Shown one piece after another: positions 21,566-26,741 of a stretch of 30,983 nucleotides of DNA. Numbering within the stretch: the stretch's first letter is position 1; each line of letters opens with the position of its first letter. The notes beneath the pieces were generated by a model. That model was given only the letters and a program-made list of their open reading frames with translations, was not told the origin of the DNA and did not search any database. A program made the translations under genes and the position numbers. Source of the stretch: a virus; IMG/VR virus record IMGVR_UViG_3300030390_000831, positions 1 through 30,983 of that record, one strand, 5' to 3'.

Positions 21566-21739
21566 CTATATAGGCGTATTTCCCACAGGTTTTATTTTTT
21601 TTTGAAAACTAAATTCATATTAGGTGTTCTCACTGTTCTCACTGTTCTCACTACCATATTTATATACTTCAAACTAGCCCATACCTGAGAACACCTGAGA
21701 ACGTTGAGTACACTTCTTGTAGAAAAAACGCCTATATAG
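21566..21739. promoter_or_regulatory. Symmetrical divergent control region or origin with nested inverted repeats
   Basis: This gene-free stretch has a nested layout. The outer pair is CTATATAGGCGT (21566-21577) and its exact inverse (21728-21739). The inner pair is AGGTGTTCTCA (21622-21632) and its exact inverse (21686-21696). An AT-rich centre lies between them. Promoter-like elements sit just outside on both sides, pointing outward. It may be an operator for a phage repressor, a replication origin, or a packaging site near the small terminase gene; the sequence alone does not decide. Confidence 0.7.
21625..21651 (+). repeat. Three exact tandem 9-mers TGTTCTCAC
   Basis: TGTTCTCAC is repeated head to tail three times without any mismatch. 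Two inverse partial copies (TGAGAAC) occur at 21686-21692 and 21696-21702 with a 10-bp step. The pattern looks like iterons or a cooperative operator array. Confidence 0.85.
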
Positions 21740-21744
21740 AGAAG

Positions 21745-21771
21745 TTGCCCTCTCTCTTTCTTTGATATAAC
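21745..21771 (+). promoter_or_regulatory. Candidate rightward promoter for terminase small subunit gene
   Basis: TTGCCC (21745-21750), a 15-bp spacer and TATAAC (21766-21771), continuing as TATAACTTGT, about 28 bp before the ATG at 21799. It mirrors the leftward promoter at 21505-21531. Confidence 0.45.
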
Positions 21772-21798
21772 TTGTACCTAAAGAACAACGAGGAACAA

Positions 21799-22377
21799 AT
21801 GAGCTCTGTTAAAAAGAAAATAGAAAAAGAACATGGTCGCACCTTAACCAATAGGCAAACAACTTTTGCTAGGCACATAGTTGAGGGCATATATTCCAAT
21901 GCCGAATGTGCCAGAAAAGCAGGATATTCACATGATGTAGCAAACAACCAAGCTTCAAAGCTTTTGAATGGTAGGGAATACCCTCATGTATTGGAGTATA
22001 TCCAAGATCTAAGGAGTGAGAGGGAACGTCGTTATGGCGTGACAACCATTGGACAATTGGAACGATTGCATCAGCTATCTAGTGGAGCAGAGGAGGCAGG
22101 TCAGTTTTCAGCGGCTATCAATGCAGAAAAAATACGCGCCGCTCTGGGTGGTTTAACTGTTGATAGACGCGAACAAGTAAATACTATTGATCAACTATCT
22201 CGTGATGAAATTGTCGGAAGGTTGGCAGATTTACAAAAAAAATACCCTCAAGTTTTTGAGATCGAGGGGACATATAAAGACGTAACTGAGGGAGAAAAAG
22301 ATGAGCGGTCAGGAAGCGAACTTTTGGAGCACGATACGAAAAAACCTACCGAAGAAGTGCTTCGCAACGAGGATTGA
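21799..22377 (+). CDS. terS: Terminase small subunit
   Basis: A 192-aa protein that would recognise the packaging site and hand DNA to the large terminase. The N-terminal part matches the Terminase_2 pattern: LTNRQTTFARHIVEGIYSNA followed by ECARKAGYSHDVANNQASKL and a LLNGREYPHVLEYIQDLR segment. The helix-turn-helix lies around residues 35-57. The C-terminal part is helical and ends in a charged tail. The ATG at 21799 is preferred, with AGGAAC 6-8 nt upstream; an in-frame TTG at 21772 lacks a ribosome site and lies at the promoter. The large subunit gene is 4.4 kb away, beyond a block of opposite-strand genes. The last 77 bp overlap the next gene in another frame. Confidence 0.82.
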   Translation: MSSVKKKIEKEHGRTLTNRQTTFARHIVEGIYSNAECARKAGYSHDVANNQASKLLNGREYPHVLEYIQDLRSERERRYGVTTIGQLERLHQLSSGAEEAGQFSAAINAEKIRAALGGLTVDRREQVNTIDQLSRDEIVGRLADLQKKYPQVFEIEGTYKDVTEGEKDERSGSELLEHDTKKPTEEVLRNED

Positions 22378-22720
22378 AAACAAACATGGAGGTGGTGTTC
22401 CAGACGTTCATCTTGTCTGGGAAGGTCTACCCTTTTGGCTAGAACTCAAGGTTACAAAATCCAACGCGGTCGCCGTCTCGCCTCATCAAGTCGCTTGGCA
22501 CATGGCATATTGGGCACGAGGAGGGGCAAGTTTCTTCTTAGTAAAGAGAGCCTCTGACCGAGAACTACTTTTGTTTGGAGGGGAAAAAGGGGTGGATTTG
22601 GCACGAGGTGGGTGCTCCGCGGTTCAAGTACCGAGTTTCAAGAGCGTTGATGATATGTTTTGCGCCCTGCGCCCTGTTTTAATTGATAAGTATTCGTGTG
22701 CCTTGCGCCCTGCGCCTTGA
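22301..22720 (+). CDS. PD-(D/E)XK nuclease, VRR-NUC-like / resolvase-like
   Basis: A 139-aa protein. Residues 24-50 hold the active-site order RIENKHGG (E26), VPDVH (P34-D35) and LELK (E48, K50), followed by SPHQVAWH with Q63, the arrangement of VRR-NUC and similar small structure-specific or Holliday-junction nucleases. It may resolve branched DNA before packaging. The start at 22301 lies 77 bp inside the small terminase gene behind GGGAG. The normal fold seems to end near residue 118; the last residues (CALRPVLIDKYSCALRPAP) are encoded by the GCGCCYTG repeats at 22659-22720 and look like a repeat-derived extension. Confidence 0.8.
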   Translation: MSGQEANFWSTIRKNLPKKCFATRIENKHGGGVPDVHLVWEGLPFWLELKVTKSNAVAVSPHQVAWHMAYWARGGASFFLVKRASDRELLLFGGEKGVDLARGGCSAVQVPSFKSVDDMFCALRPVLIDKYSCALRPAP

Positions 22721-22739
22721 TCTTGCGCCCTGCGCCTTG
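22659..22739. repeat. GCGCCYTG repeat cluster, left flank of cassette
   Basis: Three blocks built from GCGCC(C/T)TG lie at about 22659-22676, 22700-22719 and 22722-22739, for example CTTGCGCCCTGCGCCTTG. The first two encode the tail of the nuclease gene. The GC-rich blocks stand out from the AT-rich spacers between them. Confidence 0.8.
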
Positions 22740-22756
22740 TTAATATTATTCTGCAC

Positions 22757-22785
22757 AAAAAAGCTAGGCAATTTTTTGCCTAGCT
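22757..22785 (-). terminator. Intrinsic terminator of the cysteine-rich gene
   Basis: A perfect 10-bp stem AGCTAGGCAA/TTGCCTAGCT (22762-22771 with 22776-22785) with loop TTTT. Read leftward it is followed by a run of T (22761 to 22757), just after the stop at 22794. No T-run follows on the plus strand. Confidence 0.85.
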
Positions 22786-22793
22786 CCTTGGTT

Positions 22794-23486
22794 CTAGTGT
22801 TCTACAATTGCGATTGATTTGCCTAGGCTCGATCCTTTGCATAATTTGCAAGCGGTACATTGAACACGACGCCCTGCTTCTTTTGATGCAGGACAAAGAG
22901 CCTCGTTTGCTTTGTCTAATTGTCCTAGATCCGCGATCACTCGAAAGGTTCTACGACCTTGCGCCCAATGGTCGAGTGCCTCTTGCTTATTGTCCGCGCT
23001 TTGCATCGCAATATCTGGACGCCAACCGCTTTGATGTGAATAGGCTGTAAAGGTCGACGCCTCCGCGAGTAGTTGTTCCCATACAAAAGAGGGAACCGCG
23101 GCCGGATCTCCATATGTTCCGATTCTAACGAACCGATTGCGGCCGATTATGTTCCGATTCTTTTGAGTGTTAGCAATTGGATACACGCCTTTAATAAAAG
23201 ATTTATAAACAATTAAAACGCCTTGCCCTAGGTTAACATAGCAACGACGCCCCTTGGCAATCTTGCGCTCTGGCTCTGTTGTAACCTCACCTCGCATTGT
23301 GCAATTGCCACAAATAGAAAAATCCTCGCCTGTCTTGCTTGCTTCTCTTGGATCTATATCCGAGCGCAATATATAAGTTTGCACAACCGCGCCTGTCTTG
23401 GTGTTTCGGTCGGAATATGTAGCTATTACTACAATAGGCTTACCATCCAATAGGCTCTTGCCATTGTATATGATACCGTTTTTCAT
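22794..23486 (-). CDS. Cysteine-rich phage protein (DUF7227-like)
   Basis: A 230-aa protein of a family often found in phages and, from memory, listed as DUF7227; function unknown. Seven cysteines fall in two groups: C59, C62 and C82 (CGNC, then RRCYVNLGQG) and C198, C210, C213, C216 (CPAS, then CTACKLC). They are well placed to bind zinc or an iron-sulphur cluster. Between them are RFVRIGTYGDPAAVPSFVWE and GRRTFRVIADL. It has its own ribosome site (AAGGA), an extended -10 promoter upstream and a strong terminator behind it, and it is bounded on both sides by GCGCCYTG repeats. The whole behaves like an independent cassette. Confidence 0.72.
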   Translation of the reverse strand: MKNGIIYNGKSLLDGKPIVVIATYSDRNTKTGAVVQTYILRSDIDPREASKTGEDFSICGNCTMRGEVTTEPERKIAKGRRCYVNLGQGVLIVYKSFIKGVYPIANTQKNRNIIGRNRFVRIGTYGDPAAVPSFVWEQLLAEASTFTAYSHQSGWRPDIAMQSADNKQEALDHWAQGRRTFRVIADLGQLDKANEALCPASKEAGRRVQCTACKLCKGSSLGKSIAIVEH

Positions 23487-23520
23487 AATATTATCCTTTG
23501 TTTAATTAAATTGTATGTAA

Positions 23521-23548
23521 ATTATAACAGAATGTAGACCAGGCACAA
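23521..23548 (-). promoter_or_regulatory. Extended -10 promoter of the cysteine-rich gene
   Basis: Minus strand TTGTGC (23543-23548), a 16-bp spacer and TATAAT (23521-23526) preceded by TG (TGTTATAAT). The leader that follows contains TTTAATTAAAC and AAGGA, shared with other leftward genes. Confidence 0.6.
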
Positions 23549-23560
23549 GTAAATATTGTC

Positions 23561-23628
23561 TTGCGTCTTGCGCCTTGGTTCTTATATTTTTATGGGTTCA
23601 TTTTGCGCCTTGCGCCTTGCGCGCCGCG
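23561..23628. repeat. GCGCCYTG repeat cluster, right flank of cassette
   Basis: Two blocks, about 23561-23578 (TTGCGTCTTGCGCCTTGG) and 23603-23628 (starting TTGCGCCTTGCGCCTTG), related to the cluster at 22659-22739. They lie between the promoter of the cysteine-rich gene and the terminator of the next gene. Confidence 0.75.
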
Positions 23629-23656
23629 TCTTTCTATTTGTATTTTTCTGCAGCGC

Positions 23657-23684
23657 AAAAGAAAACCAGGTCCAAGGACCTGGT
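23657..23684 (-). terminator. Intrinsic terminator of the 90-aa gene
   Basis: Minus-strand stem ACCAGGTCC/GGACCTGGT (23676-23684 with 23665-23673; the centre AA is extended to a small loop by opening a pair or two) followed by TTTTCTTTT, starting 15 bp after the stop at 23699. Confidence 0.75.
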
Positions 23685-23698
23685 CTATTGGTTTTATA

Positions 23699-23971
23699 TT
23701 ATACGTTGTATTCGTCGCGCCACTGTGGATCAGCATCCAAGAGCTTTCCGAATTGAGTGATTTCCCTGGCGTAGGTATCACCCATTTCATATTGACCATC
23801 ATGCATCATGGGTGATGTGGCCGCTACAAACCATCTTGCATATGGATCTTGCATTTCTGCAGCTGAATGCTTGTAGGTCTTTAAAACCTTCCACACCCAA
23901 CCTTGATCGTTCACATAGGTTGCGTATGGTGTATCAGCTTCACGAGTTTTTCCGAAAGATGTTCTAGGCAT
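23699..23971 (-). CDS. Small hypothetical phage protein
   Basis: A 90-aa protein starting MPRTSFGKTREADTPYATY and containing WVWKVLKTYKH, DPYARWFVAATSPMM and GDTYAREITQFGKLLDAD. The DPYARWFVAA signature recalls a small family of unknown function in marine phages. It has its own promoter and terminator, so it is a single-gene unit. AAGGAG lies 8 nt before the ATG at 23969-23971. Confidence 0.7.
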   Translation of the reverse strand: MPRTSFGKTREADTPYATYVNDQGWVWKVLKTYKHSAAEMQDPYARWFVAATSPMMHDGQYEMGDTYAREITQFGKLLDADPQWRDEYNV

Positions 23972-23996
23972 ATTGTTCTCCTTAATTAAGTTGATA

Positions 23997-24029
23997 CCCT
24001 ATTGTACACCATGCACAATAGGGCTTCAA
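23997..24029 (-). promoter_or_regulatory. Promoter with palindromic operator over the -10
   Basis: Minus strand TTGAAG (24024-24029), a 17-bp spacer and TACAAT (24001-24006). A 9-bp perfect inverted repeat CCCTATTGT/ACAATAGGG (23997-24005 and 24015-24023) covers the -10 and most of the spacer. A protein bound there would block the promoter. Alternatively it is an RNA hairpin at the end of the upstream gene; no U-run follows leftward, which favours an operator. Confidence 0.55.
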
Positions 24030-24032
24030 GTT

Positions 24033-24254
24033 TTATTTCCAAGTAAACTTATTTACTGTAGTTGTTGATGCAAACCGTTGCCAAGACTGGGGACGGTTCT
24101 CTTTCCACCATGATAGATTTGGGGCAATGTCCCTAGTTGTTTGAACGTAGTAAGCAAAGTCATGTTCAATCGCTTCAACACGTAAAGCAGCTTTCTGTTT
24201 ATTTAGCTTGGCAATCTTTTTATCTAATGCCTGCAGCTTGTTTTTGATATCCAT
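24033..24254 (-). CDS. Small basic coiled-coil protein
   Basis: A 73-aa protein starting MDIKNKLQALDKKIAKLNKQ, a Lys-rich coiled coil, followed by a DFAYYVQTTRDIAPN segment and an aromatic tail (LSWWKENRPQSW, NKFTWK). The ATG at 24252-24254 is chosen because AAGGAG lies 8 nt before it. Longer in-frame starts would run through the hairpin at 24276-24297. Function unknown. Confidence 0.65.
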   Translation of the reverse strand: MDIKNKLQALDKKIAKLNKQKAALRVEAIEHDFAYYVQTTRDIAPNLSWWKENRPQSWQRFASTTTVNKFTWK

Positions 24255-24275
24255 TTTATTCTCCTTAGTTGAAAT

Positions 24276-24297
24276 GGTGGGGCGTTGCCGCCCCACC
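24276..24297 (-). promoter_or_regulatory. GC-rich hairpin between two small leftward genes
   Basis: A 9-bp perfect stem GGTGGGGCG/CGCCCCACC with loop TTGC, between the stop of the 82-aa gene and the ribosome site of the 73-aa gene. There is no U-run, so it is more likely an RNA processing or stability element, or a weak terminator. Confidence 0.5.
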
Positions 24298-24303
24298 GTT
24301 GAA

Positions 24304-24552
24304 TTACACGTCGATTGAGATCGATGCGTTGCCGATAACTTCAGAAACTTCGTCTCTGATTTCACTAGCGAATTCGCTCATGTCCAAGTTGTTAGAAACA
24401 ATATCCATGATATCAATTGCATGGTCATGCATATTGATCTCACTGTTGCCTTCTACTTCTTCGATCTTTAGATCGATCATGCGTGAAATACGCCCTTGCA
24501 ATGCTTCCCAGATTGCTTCAGTGACGTTGTCTTCCGTATCCAAATATCCCAT
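24304..24552 (-). CDS. Small acidic hypothetical protein
   Basis: An 82-aa acidic helical protein starting MGYLDTEDNVTEAIWEALQG and ending EVIGNASISIDV, with repeated Ile/Met/Asp-rich helices (AIDIMDIVSNNLDM). No family recognised. It has an AAGGAG ribosome site and a promoter of its own about 55 bp upstream. The leader has the same 18-nt word ATTCTCCTTAGTTGAAAT (plus-strand reading) as the next gene. Confidence 0.65.
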   Translation of the reverse strand: MGYLDTEDNVTEAIWEALQGRISRMIDLKIEEVEGNSEINMHDHAIDIMDIVSNNLDMSEFASEIRDEVSEVIGNASISIDV

Positions 24553-24596
24553 GATATTCTCCTTAGTTGAAATGTGGGGCAGAAGAATTCCACCGC

Positions 24597-24635
24597 CTAC
24601 AACTAAGTTGTAGAATATAACTTGTAGATAGTCAA
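24597..24635 (-). promoter_or_regulatory. Promoter with palindrome over the -10
   Basis: Minus strand TTGACT (24630-24635), a 17-bp spacer and TACAAC (24607-24612). A palindrome CTACAACT/AGTTGTAG (24597-24604 and 24606-24613, 1-nt centre) covers the -10. The arrangement resembles that at 23997-24029, although the operator sequence differs. Confidence 0.55.
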
Positions 24636-24935
24636 CAAGTAGAAGTAAATTAAACGAGAATATTTTCCCTAAAAATCCCCAAAAATAGAACGATATCCCT
24701 GGTCCCTGTGGGGGTTACTTATTGGTTTGCGTTCTGAAATCGTGCGTGCGCGCCGACCCCATCCCCCCTATATAAGGAGAGTACGCAGTACTATATGCTT
24801 ATATACAAGGTGTCATAAATTCATTTGGGGATAATTTCATTGCCCCTTTTACAAACCGAGGACCGCCCAAAAAATGCCCACTATATTTTCATTTGGGTTT
24901 ATAGTATGTTGTATGTAATTTCATTTGGGGTTGTT
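24636..24935 (+). promoter_or_regulatory. Non-coding leader and probable late promoter region of the packaging operon
   Basis: These 300 bp hold no convincing gene and no clear sigma70 promoter pointing right. They do hold CTATATAAGG (24768-24777), an AT-rich stretch after it, and three copies of TTCATTTGGG at 24820-24830, 24888-24897 and 24920-24930. The last copy provides GGGG six bases before the ATG at 24936. A late promoter needing a phage or modified RNA polymerase would fit, but nothing proves it. Confidence 0.4.
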
Positions 24936-25343
24936 ATGACGAAGCAGGCAGATTTCATCGATTGCGTTGATCTTTGGACCACGATCCTCCCTTATTCGAC
25001 TTTTCCTTCGAGTACGATTGCGTGGCGTTTGGTACCTGCGATTGAGAGTGGTCAGTATAAGATTTGGCATAACGAGGGTGGATCGTGTGCAGGGTTTGTG
25101 ACCTGGGCGTGGATGACGGATGAGGAGTTTGAGACGCGAGATTATTGGGGTACAGATATTTTTCGTCGAGAAACAGGTGACAAATTAGTTTTTGTTGATA
25201 TGATTGCACCCGAGGGCACTTCTGGTGTATTAGGGTTTTGTAGGGATCTTCGACGGATGTTTATCTCGGAGTTCCCAGAAGTTAAAAAGGTTTGGTCGCA
25301 TCGTGGCCAACGGCGCGGAGTTTATCCGAACAAAGGTGGCTAG
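24936..25343 (+). CDS. HlyC/RtxC-like toxin-activating acyltransferase homologue
   Basis: A 135-aa protein. ATG at 24936 is preferred; an in-frame TTG at 24825 would add a poorly conserved hydrophobic lead. Residues about 32-60 (LVPAIESGQYKIW, then AGFVTWAWM) and 83-94 (KLVFVDMIAPEG) align by eye with HlyC, whose equivalents are LPAI..NQY, AYCSWA and WFIDWIAPFG. HlyC moves a fatty acyl group from acyl carrier protein to lysines of RTX toxins. Asp88 matches the catalytic Asp92 of HlyC, but the position of catalytic His23 appears to be Ser21, so activity may be altered or lost. Homologues occur in marine phages with no toxin gene nearby; the substrate is unknown. It is the first gene of the packaging operon. 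Confidence 0.68.
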   Translation: MTKQADFIDCVDLWTTILPYSTFPSSTIAWRLVPAIESGQYKIWHNEGGSCAGFVTWAWMTDEEFETRDYWGTDIFRRETGDKLVFVDMIAPEGTSGVLGFCRDLRRMFISEFPEVKKVWSHRGQRRGVYPNKGG

Positions 25344-25346
25344 GAC

Positions 25347-26741
25347 ATGTACAACGTATTATTTTCATTTTTAAAACCTCAGATAGCTTTTGGCGGGGAT
25401 TCTGGTGGCGGCGGTGGCAAATCATCATCTGGTGGCGGTGGATCGAGAGCCGATAAGAAAGGTGCGGCGGCAGTTTTTTCTGCACCAAAGCCTAGACCTG
25501 CACCACCTCCCCCGGTAGTTAATACATCTAGGGATAGAAGTGATCGCAAAGGCGCGGCGGCAGTGATGTCTGCACCTGTCGTATCTCCGGTTACAGCGGC
25601 AGCGGAAGATGACAACAGAAGTATCTTTGATCGGTTAGAAAATATCCAGTTGGTATCGAAGAATCTTGGTGGTGAAGGCGAGGATGTTTTACGCAGAAGA
25701 GAGAGCCAGCTTAATCTTCCTGCGAAAGCTAGTCCGATTGCCCCAGTTAAAAACACAGGCATTACGTCAGGGTTAGATCCGAAAGCTAAAGTAGATTTGT
25801 ATAATTTTGCCAAGCAGTTCGATCCTTCCAAGGATATGCCAGGCTCTCCAAGGAACTTGCAACAAGAAGAAGATTTACAAGAGCGTATGATGCGTCAGAA
25901 CATTGCGGCAGCTATTGATCCGTATGGTCAGAGTACAGCAACCGATTCTAATTTGACCAGTAGAGCGGTGGACATGCTCAACAAAGGCAATATGAGCAAA
26001 GAACAATATGAGCAATCTGTTAAGAACTTAGGTCTTCGTTTAGATCAGCCTCGGTTCGGGGACAGTGGACTTGGGAAAATGTTTGAGGCTTCACCGTTAG
26101 GGCAAGGATTAGATTACTTAGGGGATATGAATCAGCGTCGTGCGTATGAGAAGTTGACCGGTCAGTATGAACCAGGGTTCTTGGCCAGTGTATTTACAAA
26201 CTACGGAGACGGGGAACGACAAGTCCCTGTGTTTGATAACGGACAGGTTATCGGAGCGTTGGGTGTAGATGCGGCAGGGAACATTATCAATTACACTGGT
26301 GAGCATAGTGATACGGCAGAAGTATTCGACGAAACGGTAGATGCGAATAAGGCTAAAGACTATACTAAAGTATATAACATGGGCGACCCCTCTCGATTAG
26401 ATGGTTCGGATAACAACGACCGCGGAAGGGGAGAAAACACAGAAGACGGAGGAGAAGGTGGCGCAGAAGATCCAACATGCCCAGACGGATACATATTTGA
26501 CCGCGACAAGAACGCCTGTGTCCTCGATCCGTTCCAACAACCGTTCCCAGAGGCACCGACCACGGGTGGTGGAACATATACAGCCCCTGCATTGTCACCG
26601 TATACGAGTGTAGCTCCGGTCACATTGCCGTCACTTATGCCTGTTCAACAACAACAGTACATGGTGCCCGCACCTAACGTACAACCGATTTCTGTTGCAG
26701 CACAAACACCCGTAGGATTAGCATCACTTAGGCGCTCATGA
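25347..26741 (+). CDS. Gly/Pro-rich probable virion protein upstream of terL
   Basis: A 464-aa protein with low-complexity ends. Residues 17-33 are Gly/Ser-rich, and a KGAAAV[FM]SAP element is found twice (25455-25487 and 25548-25577) around a Pro-rich stretch. A longer globular middle (about 110-340) includes FDNGQVIGALGVDAAGNII. The region near 385-395 has CPDGYIFDRDKNACV, a possible disulphide-linked loop. The tail is Pro/Gln-rich (LPSLMPVQQQQYMVPAPNV). No family recognised; the location before the terminase and the composition suggest an adhesin-like or head-associated virion protein. Stop overlaps the next ATG as ATGA. Confidence 0.65.
   Translation: MYNVLFSFLKPQIAFGGDSGGGGGKSSSGGGGSRADKKGAAAVFSAPKPRPAPPPPVVNTSRDRSDRKGAAAVMSAPVVSPVTAAAEDDNRSIFDRLENIQLVSKNLGGEGEDVLRRRESQLNLPAKASPIAPVKNTGITSGLDPKAKVDLYNFAKQFDPSKDMPGSPRNLQQEEDLQERMMRQNIAAAIDPYGQSTATDSNLTSRAVDMLNKGNMSKEQYEQSVKNLGLRLDQPRFGDSGLGKMFEASPLGQGLDYLGDMNQRRAYEKLTGQYEPGFLASVFTNYGDGERQVPVFDNGQVIGALGVDAAGNIINYTGEHSDTAEVFDETVDANKAKDYTKVYNMGDPSRLDGSDNNDRGRGENTEDGGEGGAEDPTCPDGYIFDRDKNACVLDPFQQPFPEAPTTGGGTYTAPALSPYTSVAPVTLPSLMPVQQQQYMVPAPNVQPISVAAQTPVGLASLRRS

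Noticed and set aside
21560-21582. A T7-type phage promoter, because CACTATATAGG resembles CACTATAGGG
   Set aside because: The match is short, the element occurs as a perfect inverted pair pointing inward rather than toward genes, and no phage RNA polymerase gene is present in the window.
21625-21703. A CRISPR array
   Set aside because: The repeats are only 9 bp, are tandem without spacers of normal size, and there are no cas genes.
23556-23815. Overlapping short rightward frames starting near 23556-23575
   Set aside because: They are made of translated GCGCCYTG repeat DNA and the complement of the 90-aa gene and its terminator, with no ribosome site.
24825-24935. An N-terminal extension of the HlyC-like protein from a TTG at 24825
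   Set aside because: The extension has no family match, no ribosome site, and passes through repeats that look regulatory; the ATG at 24936 fits the family's normal beginning.
25379-25831. A 150-codon frame antisense to the Gly-rich protein
   Set aside because: It arises from the complement of Gly/Pro codons and has no independent support.
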